From Siphonodentalium dalli (lineage: Eukaryota; Mollusca; Scaphopoda; Gadilida; Siphonodentaliidae), in the NCBI GenBank assembly GCA_032622095.1, contig CP136069.1, positions 89,943,878 to 90,007,877 of the forward strand: 64,000 nucleotides of DNA. The letters are read 5' to 3'. Within the stretch, counting starts at the first letter, position 1, and every line of letters starts with the position of its first letter. The notes beneath the pieces were generated by a model. That model saw only the letters and a list, made by a program, of their open reading frames with translations, searched no databases and was not told the origin of the DNA. Below, piece by piece: positions 17,821-29,149 of the stretch. Made by a program: the position numbers and the translations under genes.

Positions 17821-18480
17821 ATGGAGAATCACCCATATGAAGTGTCGTGACAATAACGTTCACAGATGGGAAAATCAGCTATTTTCGACGATTTTTCATT
17901 TTCTGGACGCCATTTTGGTTGCCATCTTGGATTTGTGTGAAAATTTCTCGACTCACGTATAACAAGGATCATCACCCGGATATCTCCTACAAACATATGC
18001 ATGTGTGGAGTTATAATAACAATAACACCCACTGATTCGAAAAAGACATTACGTTTTAGCTTCGATTCGGCTTTTATCGGCATTTGGAAAAACGTGATAT
18101 CGGGCAAAAATATTCAGCCAGGAATGTATATTATGGTACCATCCTGTTCGTAAATGATTATTCTATAAGACGAATGTATAAAATGATGCCAATGTGCCCA
18201 TCTTGTCCTACAGAGACAAACGATACGTCCTGAAAGGCCGAAAATTTAGATTATTTTTCCATTTCGGCCGCCATATTGGATTTTGGTGTCGGATGTTTTG
18301 CTAATTTGTAAGAGTTGTATATTAGCATAACAAATCGAGTAGAAAATAAAACCGCATTTGATATTATATTAACTACAATAGCGATCAAAGAGACCTGGTG
18401 CATATCAAGGAAACTGGCCGCCATGATGGGCGCCATCTTGTCTGGAGTCTCTGCGGCCATTATTTTCTTGTTGACAACCG
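17821..18480 (+). repeat. dispersed repeat, second copy of the GCCGCCAT family
   Basis: Runs parallel to about 23590-24060: GTCGTGACAATAACG, GCCATCTTGGATTTG, an ATATGCATG block, GATTCGAAA, GGAATGTATATTATGGT, CAGAGACAAACGA and GCCGCCATATTGGAT all occur in the same order. Non-coding and moderately diverged. Confidence 0.65.
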
Positions 18481-19230
18481 TAAAAAGTTATATGATACCT
18501 TATGGAAGAAAATGAGGGGGTTAAGTTGAGTCCCGTGGGTGCGAAGGTCGACCAATATTTCCTGGACTAAAATATATGTTCTTTGTGGCTATTCGGGGGG
18601 ACTACCTCGACCGTCCGCTTGCCGCTATTTTGGGCCGTGTTGACCCCGTATTTTATTATAAACCAATCACAAAAATAAATCAGCTCTCTTTCTATGTTGA
18701 TTGATTAAAATTATGTTAATTCCGATATACATGCGTAAATTTGATTATTTCGGCGGCCATTTTGAAACGCGATTTTCAAGGACAAGGACACCGAAATCGG
18801 CATAGCGCTGTGGCTCATTTTGTTCAGCATATCCAAATTATGTAAAATCACCTGAGTTACCACTTGTCCGTGCAAATGTCGTTAAAATTATAAATTTCTA
18901 GGCCCGTTTTACGAAAACACGTCTAGACTAATATTGTAACGCTGACACCATGAATATTCATCTATTATTATCGAGCTATTGGTGGGCAGGTCGTATTACT
19001 CTTCTGTTTTCCTTCTTCTTTGGCGTTCACACTTCTTGTGCATATTTTGGTTATAGAGAGTGAATAATTATCGGCATATCAGAAAATAATCTGAGCGAGA
19101 AATTATCGAGGTAAATGAAAGCTAAACCTATTAATACATGTACATGAATATAATCTAGTTATTAAAACATTATAGAAAGATACTCGTGTGTGTAGCCCTA
19201 TGTAAATATCGTTCCTATCATCAGAAGGGT
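18481..19230. other. unassigned sequence
   Basis: No gene or clear repeat edge seen. It contains another GGCGGCCATTTTG word (about 18750), suggesting further decayed copies of the neighbouring family. Confidence 0.4.
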
Positions 19231-19830
19231 GCTATCAGTTTAAAGTGACGTGAAACACTCCGTTGAGGTGTTCCGAACGAAATAACAGATAACCAAATAA
19301 AGTTATTTTCAGAGATTGTATATCCAAATAGTCAGACACCAGCGTCAATGTTGTAAACGAATTACATGCAGTGACTATTATTATTGGCACAATTATTGCC
19401 GCAATGTTTATTGCCGCAATGTTTATACGGTGGCAATATTGCACTGCAAACTGCAAAAATCCCAGCTAACTAAACGATCATCGGGCATGGAATTTTTGCA
19501 GTTCATATACGCTGGTATTTTTGCAAGATAATTGCGCGATTTTTACAGGCAAATTCCAGTATCATCGTTACTAGTGGAACTACGGAGATTTTACTTCGTA
19601 TTTAGTTAGCTATGGCACAGATGCACTTTATGTTTTTTTTTTCCATTCATAATATGGCACCATGTCGTTTTCTACGACAAAATGCCTGCAAGCCATACCG
19701 TGCAAACTTGCCAGTGTATGCACGTACCCTAATAATGCGTCCCGAATGAAGTAGTAAATATTTACATTTGTGCATAGTTCAAACTATTGTGTTCTCTGAA
19801 ATGGTATATTCTGTCATTCAATATGGTTGG
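19231..19830 (+). repeat. dispersed repeat headed by AAAGTGACGTGAAACACTCC
   Basis: The head (AAAGTGAYGTGAAACACTCCG) and the following block recur at 21823 and 25563 with a similar continuation (AATAATCTT..AGTAGTTAT, GCAGTGACT). The later block around 19740 (CGAATGAAGTAGTAAATATTTACA) has a counterpart near 25750. Non-coding. Confidence 0.6.
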
Positions 19831-20272
19831 ATTTTTCGATAATCTTACTTCATCGCTACATTCTGTAAATAGGGCGAGCTAGTGTTTGAATTGTAACTGA
19901 TTGGTTTTATTCATCGTAATATATTTACATACTAAGTGTTGTCATCACTAAATCCAGCATTCTGATTGGTCGGCGCCCACGTGGCTAGTTGCAGTTATTT
20001 CTCGGTGAATGCGCAACGCCTCATAACACCAAGCTCATAACACCATCGATACGTCATTGGGTTTGGAAAGACGAACGCGTAATGTTTTGGGCGCATTTGG
20101 ACTCGCGCAGGATTGACTTATACATCATCGGGTTTCAATATGAAGAGAAATTGTTTCTATTAACTTTTACCAAGGGTGCTATTGGGTATTTTGGGCTGTT
20201 TTTGTCACGATACACTTTTCGATTTAAATACATTTACAAAAGTGGCTTTTTCGCTAAATGTATATAAATATA

Positions 20273-20427
20273 AGGATTGACTGTCATGTGGACTATTTTT
20301 ATGGAGATGTAACCGTGAGGTAAGTGGTCATAACTTGTATGTAAAACCCTTCGGGTTTTACACAAGTTATGTCCACTTACCTCACGGTTACATCTCCATA
20401 AAAACAGTCAACATGACAGTTAATCCT
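20273..20427. repeat. 155-bp palindromic MITE-like hairpin
   Basis: Arms of about 75 bp run from AGGATTGACTGTCATG to CATGACAGTTAATCCT and fold around GGGTTT/AAACCC-type centre sequence near 20350, with only a few mismatches. No coding content and no clear target duplication. Confidence 0.85.
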
Positions 20428-21499
20428 GATACAACGAAGAGTCAATATAATGTACATAAACAGGCGAACATTTCCCTGCAAAAATGAATATGAATCCTTC
20501 TGCACTTCTATTATCATCTCGCATATCTGCATGTCTTTCGTCTGCTAATTTTTCCTGAGCACCCCTCCATGCGGATGACCATTCCAATGCATACTTTTAT
20601 AACTGGAAGGGATAATCCTTTTAGTAAAGAAGGGTTAATTTCTGAGACCCAAATTATTTCTAATCTCATTTAACAGTTACATTTAAATTTTTTATTTGGG
20701 TCATACAATATAGGGGCAAAACTACATGTTTTACCATGCACGAGACGAAACATTCTCTTATACATGTAGACGCGAGGCTCCCTATTGGAGTCTCGCATAT
20801 ATATAAGATAATACATTGGCACCACAGGTCCTCAGAAAAAAAATTGGCCTCACCCCCCCCCCCCCCAATAATACTTAATCCAATAGAATTAAGTATTATT
20901 TGTGGTTTGGGTAAATTTTTGTTCTGGGAACCTGTGATAGGCACAGGGTTTTCGCAAAAAATAAGGAAACTCCAGTCATGAAAGGGTTAAAGACATAATA
21001 TGTGTTTATTTCAATGAATCAAACTGATATCTGACTACCCATGAGACACTTTACCCAGTGAAATAATATAGCATTGAATTAATATTATAAAACATTTCAG
21101 CCACGCCAATTTCACTCTTGATTTTTTTTAACAAAATCAGTTAAAAATACTCAAAAAGGAATGATATTTATTCTTACCATATCAGGAATAGACAATGGGT
21201 GCAAATGATTCTTAATGTGCTCACTGACTAGTTTCCACACACTGCTAATGGCTCTGTCAAACGCATGACGTGACGCCCTATCATACATTAAAGGTACCCA
21301 ATCCGTCGATGGTCCCCATATCAGATTCCAACAAGTTCAACAACACCATTTTTAAAAATTCCGCTTCAGTTATCAGAACTGATTAATTGCCAAAAAATAA
21401 TGCTAATCACAGTCAACTATAGTATAAAATTGCACAAAACCTGTTATTTATAAGCATTTTGTTCAACGAGATTTTGCCGGTTTGTCAAATATCTGACAC
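20428..21499. other. repeat-derived sequence with a C-run
   Basis: 20760-20990 shares blocks with the TTAA-flanked MITE at 42513-42769 (GCGAGGCTCCC..GAGTCTCGCATATATA, CACAGGGTTTT, CTCCAGTCATGAAAGGGTTAA). A run of about 16 C near 20852 is followed by a small inverted repeat (AATACTTAATCCAATAGAATTAAGTATT). No gene seen. Confidence 0.5.
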
Positions 21500-21822
21500 A
21501 AAAAGCCACTTGATTTTAGAGTTATCCATCTTCGTCCGCAATTTGGTCCAAGACCGTCTTCTCGTCGGCTGTTTACTGGGCCACTAAAATTATCAGTGTT
21601 GATAAATAACAGACTTAAAAATCGATATCTGATCATTCTGAGCTCTGATTTTAGAGTTATCGATCTTCATCCGCAATTTGGTCAGATAAGTTCTTGTCGT
21701 CGACTGTTTACTGGGTCAGCTTTGCTGGGTGAGTGCCTCGATTCGAATCAAATATTTTTGCCCCCCCCCCCCCGAAGCCAAGGAAATAGTAATTTGCGAG
21801 CGTTAATTCGGATTGAGTACCT
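21500..21822 (+). repeat. dispersed repeat with CCCCGAAGCCAAGGAAATAGTAAT end
   Basis: The blocks GATTTTAGAGTTATCGATCTTCATCC, CTCGATTCGAATCAAATATTT and GAAGCCAAGGAAATAGTAATTTG (quoted in part) recur at 48180-48400, 49030-49270 (inverted), 56870-57090, 57725-57960 and 62560-63130. The end reads CGGATTGAGTACCTTTAA. The family is widespread, non-coding and often arranged in inverted pairs. Confidence 0.65.
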
Positions 21823-21964
21823 TTAAAGTGATGTGAAACACTCCGGTAGGGTGATCAAATAGAAATAGAGAATAATCTTGTTCAAAGTAGTTATTTTTAA
21901 AACTATTATAACCCAGTTAACAACACACACCATCATTCTTGTGTATTACTTCATTGCAGTGACT
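21823..21964 (+). repeat. dispersed repeat headed by AAAGTGATGTGAAACACTCC (second copy)
   Basis: Same head and early body as 19231 and 25563, including GATCAAATAGAA and AATAATCTTGTTCAAAGTAG. Confidence 0.6.
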
Positions 21965-23680
21965 CTCGATGGCGAAAATAGCCACATAAATAGAAAAATC
22001 GCCGATTTTGACATCAGTGAGCATTATTGTCACGACAACTCCATACCTGCTTTACTGTTGTGAGTTGGGAACACTTAGTCGAAGAACTGTCCTTGTACCA
22101 TATCCAAATAAAAGTCTCCCAAATCCAAAATTACTCACACAATGGCCGACAGATTTGGAAAAATCACCGAAATTCCCTCATATTCACATAATTGAGCAGT
22201 ATTGTCGAGACAACTCCACCGATTCTTACAGTTGAGTTGGAAATACTGAGGTGAAGTAATTACCTTACATCTCATACAAGAAATTGTTTTCCAAATCGAA
22301 GATGTCGGCCAAAATGGCGACCAAATTTGAAAACACGCCTACATTCATTTACTTTCTTACGATGGGCATTATTGTTTCTACCCATCAGTGAGCATTATTG
22401 TCACCAGTGAGCATTATTGTCACATGTTGATATGGATTATTGATATGAAATATGTATTCCTTTGAGTTTGGCAATTGATACTCACAGTCAAGTAGGTGGT
22501 CAAGAAGTGTGGGTATATTATGCATTATGGTTTTCTACGCCTTAGCAGAAAGGCATCCGTAAAATGTCAGGCTTTCAACATTCGAAGCCATATACAGAAG
22601 TTTTCCGGGTACGTCAGTGCATATTAGCTGCGTATGTGAATTGATGAACCATATATTGAGAAGTGGCTGTTTGGGAAGATCATGATACATGTTGTTATCC
22701 CAATTAGGTCACCAAAGCTGAAAATACGCAGATAGAAACTGGCACCGGCATATGCATTGTTTGAAACATTCCGTTTAGTGGGACCTTTCTACAAAGAAGT
22801 TTAGAAAACTGTGTCGGTGTGAGCGAGATAGATCAATCTGACGAAGAGACGGAAACTGGTCGAGATAATGCTGAATGTGGCAAATCAGAATAAGCTCAGG
22901 TCCTGTTGTTTTGATTCTTGGAAGTATTATTCGGCGCACCTATATACGGTTATGGCCATTATGGGCGCTTAGTGGAGAATGGATTTCGAAATGCCACATC
23001 GCGATTATTAATTCTGGGTTTTCATCCTTCCAGAAGGCTACGACTTGTGTTGGAACTGATAGATGGCTTATATTATGTACCGTTTTATCCATTGAAATAA
23101 TGACAAAAAGTTGAAATTAGTATGTGATAATATCGACTTCTTTTCAATTTCTGGCCGCCAGTTTGGTCGCCATCTTGACTGTGAGAATTTGCCAAACTCA
23201 ATTGAGTACTTCATATAAATTTTTCATATGAAGATGTAATTGTTTGCATAAATCGCGCAAAAATAAGGACCATCGTAAGAAAGTAAAGGAATGTGAGCTT
23301 GTTTTCAAATTTCGGTCGCCATTTTGGCCCCTATCTTCAATTTGGAAAACAGTTACTTGCATGAGATGCAAGTTAATTACTTCACCTCAGTATTTCCAGC
23401 TCAACTGTCAGCATGTGTCCAGTTGTCTCGAAAATAATTCCCAATGATGTGGAAATGAGGGAAATTCGGTGATTTTTCAAAGATATTTCGGCCATTGTGG
23501 GCGCCATTTTACATTTTGGGGGGCTTTTATTTGGATATGATATAAGGACAGTTCTTCGCCTAAGTGTTCCCAACTCACAATAGTAAACAGGTGTGGATTT
23601 GTCGTGACAATAACGCTCACTGATGTTAAAATCGGCGATTTTTCTATTTATGGTGGCCATTTTGGCCGCCATCTTGGATT
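21965..23680. repeat. long inverted repeat (arms about 400 bp, spacer about 900 bp)
   Basis: The left arm (about 21965-22370) is a diverged inverted copy of the right arm (about 23270-23680): GAAAAATCGCCGATTTTGACATC pairs with GATGTTAAAATCGGCGATTTTTC, TGGGAACACTTAGTCGAAGAAC with GTTCTTCGCCTAAGTGTTCCCA, and GGTGAAGTAATTACCT with AGTTAATTACTTCACC (all partial quotes). The spacer (about 22370-23270) has no recognisable gene. The layout suggests a non-autonomous element with long terminal inverted repeats, or two copies of one family in opposite orientation. Confidence 0.6.
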
Positions 23681-24070
23681 TGGGTGAATATTCCTCAACT
23701 CAGGTATAAGAGGAATCCTAGCTCGAGTATCTACTGCACATATATATGCATGACTGTTGTTATAATAGCAATAACATTCATTGATTCGAAACATTACATC
23801 GCGTTATCAGCGTCGATTCATTTGGGAAAAATTTATATCGGACAAAATATCCCACAATGAATGTATATTATGGTCGCCTTGTGTTTGCCAATGACTCTTC
23901 GATACGATTAAAATGTATAAATTCACGCCAAGATGCCAATATTTTCCCACAGAGACAAACGAAAGGTGGTGAAATGTCAGAAAAATAGCATATTTTCACA
24001 TTTCGCGGCCATCTTTGCCGCCATATTGGATGCTGGTGTCGGATTTTTGGCTAATTTGTAATGGTCGACC
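23681..24070 (+). repeat. continuation of the GCCGCCAT repeat family
   Basis: Parallel to 17930-18300 (GCCATCTTGGATTTGGGTGAA, ATATGCATGA, AATGTATATTATGGT, CAGAGACAAACGA, GGATGCTGGTGTCGGAT). Non-coding. Confidence 0.6.
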
Positions 24071-24740
24071 AATATCTCCTGGACTATAGGGTTTGAAATT
24101 TCCAACTGTAGGAAGGCTTGAGGCTAGTCCAGATGCTAGGATTTTGCGATTTTCTTGTTCAGATTTCAAAATTTTCGCACACCATTGCCCCTATTCAATA
24201 CAAAACTGATAATTAGTTCAGCAAAACAATATTTTACCACATTTGGTCAAACTTGTGGACAGAAATGGTCATTAGTTGAAGAATATTCCAACCTGATGGG
24301 GAGTATCAGGTTTGAAATTTCCAACACCAGGAAAACTTCAGTTGAGGCCAGTCTAGATGCTAGGATTTGCGATTTTCTTGTATAGTTTTAAAATTTTTCT
24401 CACACCGGGCCGAACAACCATGGTCGGCCGGGTGTGTCCTGATCTCTTGTCCGTAGCCGTGTGCATTTTTCTGGAATTAGACCAGTAGGTGTTTTTTTTG
24501 GTGCAATTTTAAGGTTAAAATATTTGAACGCTATATTACCGGGAATATAGAACCATGGCTTATGAATATATAGGAAATTAGACCTGAGCATTGAGGTACA
24601 AGGGGGGGGGGGGGTGCAAATGGAATTATGCAAAATTTGTGTTTGGTCTGATTCTGAATCAAGGGGGGGGGTGCAGTTGGAATTTCCGAAGGTGGACACC
24701 CCCCCCCCCCCCCCCCCCAACAGAGACCCTCTAGCCACGT
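24071..24740 (+). repeat. dispersed repeat ending in GCCACGTCCCTG with poly-G/C runs
   Basis: Contains GTTGAGGCCAGTCTAGATGC, TGTGTCCTGATCTCTTGTCC and CTCTAGCCACGTCCCTG, all recurring at 29532-29850. The CACGTCCCTG end is shared with 49844-50292 and 58587-58993. Runs of 9-20 G or C (near 24605, 24665, 24700) probably vary in length between alleles. Confidence 0.6.
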
Positions 24741-24792
24741 CCCTGATGATTCCTACTCTTTTATATATACCGTATACAGCCGTATAGATTAA

Positions 24793-25515
24793 TTTTTATG
24801 ATATAACTAATTCGAATTAGTGATATCATATATTAATTTTGTGATATCAATATATAGTAGTTATTTCATGACATCGACATCACATATTCGATGTTATGAT
24901 ATAACTAATCCACGGCCTCCACGGGCGCCGTGCTTCTTGTGATATCAATTATTCATTTTTGGGATGTCACTAAATGAATATATGTTATCATAAAATCGAA
25001 TATATATATATATGTTATCATTATTTCCAATTTGTGATATCATAAAGTCGTATTTGGATATCACAAAATCAAATTGTAGATATCACAAAATAGTAAGTAT
25101 CAATTTAGTTCGATTTTGTGATATCATAACAATTTGGGGAATTAGTAATATCACAAAATGATTTTAAGATATCACAAAATGGAATTAGTTATATCATAAA
25201 TTTATTTTGTGATGTCACAAAATCTGATATATGATATCACAAAATAAGTAAGCATTTAGTGATATAAATAATTCGATTTTATGATATCATAAAATGATTT
25301 AATGATATCACAAATTGTTGAAGTAATAGTATAGTAAGTCCAGCTATGCTATTTTCTATTTATTGATATCACAAAATGAATTAGTGATATAACAAATTCA
25401 ATTTTATGATTTCACAAAAATGAATTTATGATATCACAAAATGAATTTAGGAAATCACAAAATCGAATTTGTGATATCACTATATGCTTAATTACTCTTT
25501 TGTGATATGAATAAT
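24793..25515. repeat. array of GATATC-centred palindromes
   Basis: About fifteen GATATCA words plus variants (GATATAAC, GATGTCAC), each usually part of a larger dyad TTTTGTGATATCACAAAA, spaced irregularly through about 720 bp of AT-rich sequence. Most dyads could form small cruciforms. Not a regular tandem array and not coding. Confidence 0.85.
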
Positions 25516-25562
25516 CGGTTTTGTGTTTTTGAAACACGTACCTTAGTAGAATCAATATAAAT

Positions 25563-25850
25563 TTAAAGTGATGTGAAACACTCCGATAGGGTGATCAAAT
25601 AGAATGGAGAATAATCTTCTTCAAAGTAGTTATGGTTACAAATATTATATCTAAATTGACAACGCACACCGTCATTCTTATATATTAATTAAACACAGCG
25701 ACTATCGATGGCAAAATGGGTTTCGTTTGTTTCTCGCCGATAGATGCGTCCAGAATCGAGTAGTAAATATTTACAATTGAGCGTAGTTTAGACGATGTTT
25801 TCTATGGGCTGGTGTGGTCGATTTGCTTGAGATTTTCTGCGATGTTGGTA
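25563..25850 (+). repeat. dispersed repeat headed by AAAGTGATGTGAAACACTCC (third copy)
   Basis: Closest to 21823 in its first 150 bp. It then continues with GAATCGAGTAGTAAATATTTACA, as in the copy at 19231. Confidence 0.6.
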
Positions 25851-26440
25851 GAATGCTAAATTCCTCCAGTTGGCATAGCGAACAATAACATCAGTTTGAC
25901 GCACCCGATGTTATGCCAAACATAATCAGCGCGTAAATTTATAGTATATTGTCGTCAAGATATACGATGGTGTACATAAACAAGAACCTGCTCGTGTTAC
26001 ATAAATTTTGCTTCTGTTTACATAACACAGCGCAATTCTATTGGTTAATCACACACAAATGATATAAACGCTCTTTATTATTTCCATATCAGGAAAACAG
26101 TAACAAACTAGAATGCACTCACTGGAGCTGCCTATACTTGCGCCCATCACACATTTGACATGTTGTGTGGTGTCTTGCCAACAACAGTTTGAACCACGGG
26201 TGCTGGCCCCTCGTTTGAGAGATCGATAACAAAAATCTAGATATCAAATCTCTGTTCATCCATCGCTGAAATAGTTGTGTGTACGGACATAATAGATGAT
26301 GATATATATATGGACCCCAGTTGGCTGCATATTAGGAACGATAACTCTATCCGATCTAATTACAGGTGAGACATATTGGTAGTGTTTTTTACCTGTTAAC
26401 CAACTATCAGATTTAGGCCACTCCGATGCATGGTGTATTA
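25851..26440. other. unassigned sequence
   Basis: No coding frame, RNA gene or clear repeat edge seen. Confidence 0.4.
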
Positions 26441-26860
26441 TCTACATGTATATTACGTGAGGACCTTGATGGGGATAGCTTCAGTCTTGAATGTTAAAGT
26501 GACACACTGCGCTCGCTGAACGAAGTCTCCATGTGAACGATGTATTATCTACATGTATATCACGTGATGACCTCGATGAACGATGGGCAGCTTCCGCCCT
26601 GAATATTAAAGGGACAAAATGCACTCAGTATTTGAATATTAAAGGGACATGAATAAACACTAGTGTTTATATTAAAACATGTCATAGCGTTTTATAATAA
26701 ACACACAAAGTGTTGATTTTCCACACACACTTTATAAACACTATTTATTATTATGAAAAATAATCACGGGGGATGATTGTTAAAGTGACACAAGGCACTC
26801 ACTATGGATGAATGTTAAAGTGACACTAGGCACTCACTGTGGGATAATGTTAAAGTGACA
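26441..26860. repeat. short tandem duplications
   Basis: TGTATTATCTACATGTATAT plus ACGTGA occurs twice about 105 bp apart (26440 and 26543). Further on, a block GTTAAAGTGACAC..GGCACTCACT repeats two to three times (26777-26860). Between them lies a small inverted repeat of AATAAACAC/GTGTTTAT type. Confidence 0.7.
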
Positions 26861-26971
26861 TTCGCATTGAAAACTTCAAAAACTTCAAACGCGTTGACGT
26901 GCGCGTTACTAGGACTGACCCGCAGTTTATAAGGGTATACGTCTTGGATGGTAATTTGGCGCCTATAAAAA

Positions 26972-27160
26972 TTACTAAGTTTTTTGAAATTTGTGAAGTT
27001 TTTGAATTTTTTGAATTTTTTGAAATTTGTGAAGTTTTTGAAATTTTTGAAGTTTTTGAAATTGTTGAAGTTTTTGAAATTTTTGAAGTTTTTGAAATTT
27101 TTGAAGTTTTTAAATTTTTGAACTTTTTGAACTTTTTGAACTTTTTGAAATTTTTCAATA
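26972..27160. repeat. 9/18-bp tandem repeat (TTTTTGAAR)
   Basis: About 20 copies of TTTTTGAAG or TTTTTGAAA in tandem. Apparent open frames through it on both strands (Lys/Phe/Asn or Phe/Glu repeats) are products of the repeat, not genes. Confidence 0.9.
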
Positions 27161-27507
27161 TTGTTCATTTATGAACGATTTATTACCAAAATAAAACCAG
27201 ATAACAATGCAAATTAAGTATATATGTGGATTTAAATTACAATTGATGCAACCATTTCATATTAGCGCGTGTTCATTTTTTTTACAGTATGTACTTCCGG
27301 TATGACGTAACATGTTCGCGGAAGGACAGACAACAGACAAAGATCCGAACCGAAAACATTACTTGCGTCCAGCATGGACTGGCGCAAGTAATAATACTCT
27401 TTATGTTTACCATATCCGGATCTAAACAAAAGACATATAACGTAACGTTTTTTGCTTTTGTTTATACATAACAAAGGAAAACATATGACAATAACATACT
27501 GTTTATG
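27161..27507. other. unassigned sequence
   Basis: No gene or repeat structure recognised. Confidence 0.4.
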
Positions 27508-28767
27508 CCACAGGGGCCTGTAACGCGCTCCACTGTCCGCCCCCCTTTGCGCTGCCCATATACGCCGCTGCTATATACGCGCCTGCTTCACACTAATGGT
27601 ATAATAATAACACAAGGGTAACTGTCGAAATTCACCTTTTTACCATCACTCGCCGATCGATCAAATATAGCTCATTCACACCAGTAATGACACAGATATA
27701 ACCACGGATGTATCGGCGAAGAATTCATCTTTCAATCAATACCACAAACTCCCATCAAAACCATTCATATACATAGCATTTGATAATTTTTTAACCACCG
27801 AATATTGTCACCGAAAACCGTAAATTTTCATTTTGATCCGGCTCAATACAAAATGTCGGAAATCTTCTTATAACTTCACCCCCGCGCGGCTTACTATAAT
27901 TAAAAATCGGCCAAACGATCAACTAAACGTTTAGCGCTCAGTGATTTCTTGTCGGCTAATAATTTATTTACTCATACAAATCAACAGATCGTCAGTAAAC
28001 AATTTCTATAGAGGAGAAATCTGTCGATAATTCCAACTTTAAAACAAAAATTTGTCAAGTCACAAGTAGAAACAGCCAATCACCGCTCAGTGTTAGAATC
28101 GAGGTCAGGTCATAATGAATATTAAAATGAGGACCTCGATTCTAACACTGAGCGGTGATTGGCTGTTTCTACTATGTCAGTCATGAATATTAAAATTAGG
28201 AACTTTGTGACTTGACAAATTTTTGTTTTAAAGTTGGAATTATCGACAGATTTCTCCTCTATAGAAATTGTTTACTGACGATCTGTTGATTTGCATGAGT
28301 AAATAAATTATTAGCCGACAAGAAATCACTGAGCGCTAAACGTTTAGTTGATCGTTTGGCCGATTTTTAATTATAGTAAGCCGCGCGGGGGTGAAGTTAT
28401 AAGAAGATTTCCGACATTTTGTATTGAGCCGGATCAAAATGAAAATTTACGGTCTTCGGAGACAATATTCGGTGGTTAAAAAATTATCAAATGCTATGTA
28501 TATGAATGGTTTTGATGGGAGTTTGTGGTATTGATTGAAAGATGAATTCTTCGCCGATACATCCGTGGTTATATCTGTGGCATTACTGGTGTGAATGAGC
28601 TATATTTGATCGATCGGCGAGTGATGGTAAAAAGGAGAATTTCTACAGTTACCCTTGTGTTATTATTATACCATTAGTGTGAAGCAGGCGCGTATATAGC
28701 AACGGCGTATATGGGCAGCGCAAAGGGGGGGGGGGCGGACAGCGGAGCGCGTTACAGGCCCCTGTGG
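27508..28767. repeat. 1.26-kb near-perfect palindrome
   Basis: The left arm starts CCACAGGGGCCTGTAACGCG and the right arm ends CGCGTTACAGGCCCCTGTGG. The two arms, each near 560-600 bp, match almost base for base, including GTTTTGATGGGAGTTTGTGG, TTTAGTTGATCGTTTGGCCG and CACTGAGCGGTGATTGGCTG. The axis lies near 28113. The right arm has about 35 extra bases (28175-28210) and the left has a related block near 28113-28135. There is no coding frame. Probably a foldback/MITE-type element; an RNA across it would form a very long hairpin. Confidence 0.92.
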
Positions 28768-29149
28768 TCCATCTCATAGTAAATTATGATGGGCCCATAG
28801 TAATTATAGCCCCATACAGACTCGAAGTTGAAGAAAAAACATATTTCCATATGCATATCAGCATCTCTGTCCCTGGTGTCCCAGGAATTGGTGTCTCACT
28901 CCCAGAGGTCTAGTATATTTTATTAAAGGGATATCTCCTGCACAGATATATACCATTTCCATGGCCATAAAAAGGGAATTAGGGGTTACCGGGGGGCTTG
29001 CTTCCTTCATATGGTGTACTTATTGACTTGAAATAGGGGGAAAAAAACCCTATTTTCATATTATCAGCATCCCTGTCCCCAAGAAATTGTGTCTCCATCA
29101 CAGAGATCAAGTATATTTTATAAATGAGACATATCCTGCACAGATCTAT

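Noticed and set aside
26815-27174. Open frames on both strands through the TTTTTGAAR repeat
   Set aside because: Low-complexity translation of a 9-bp repeat; a stop-free frame is expected in any phase that lacks a stop in the unit.
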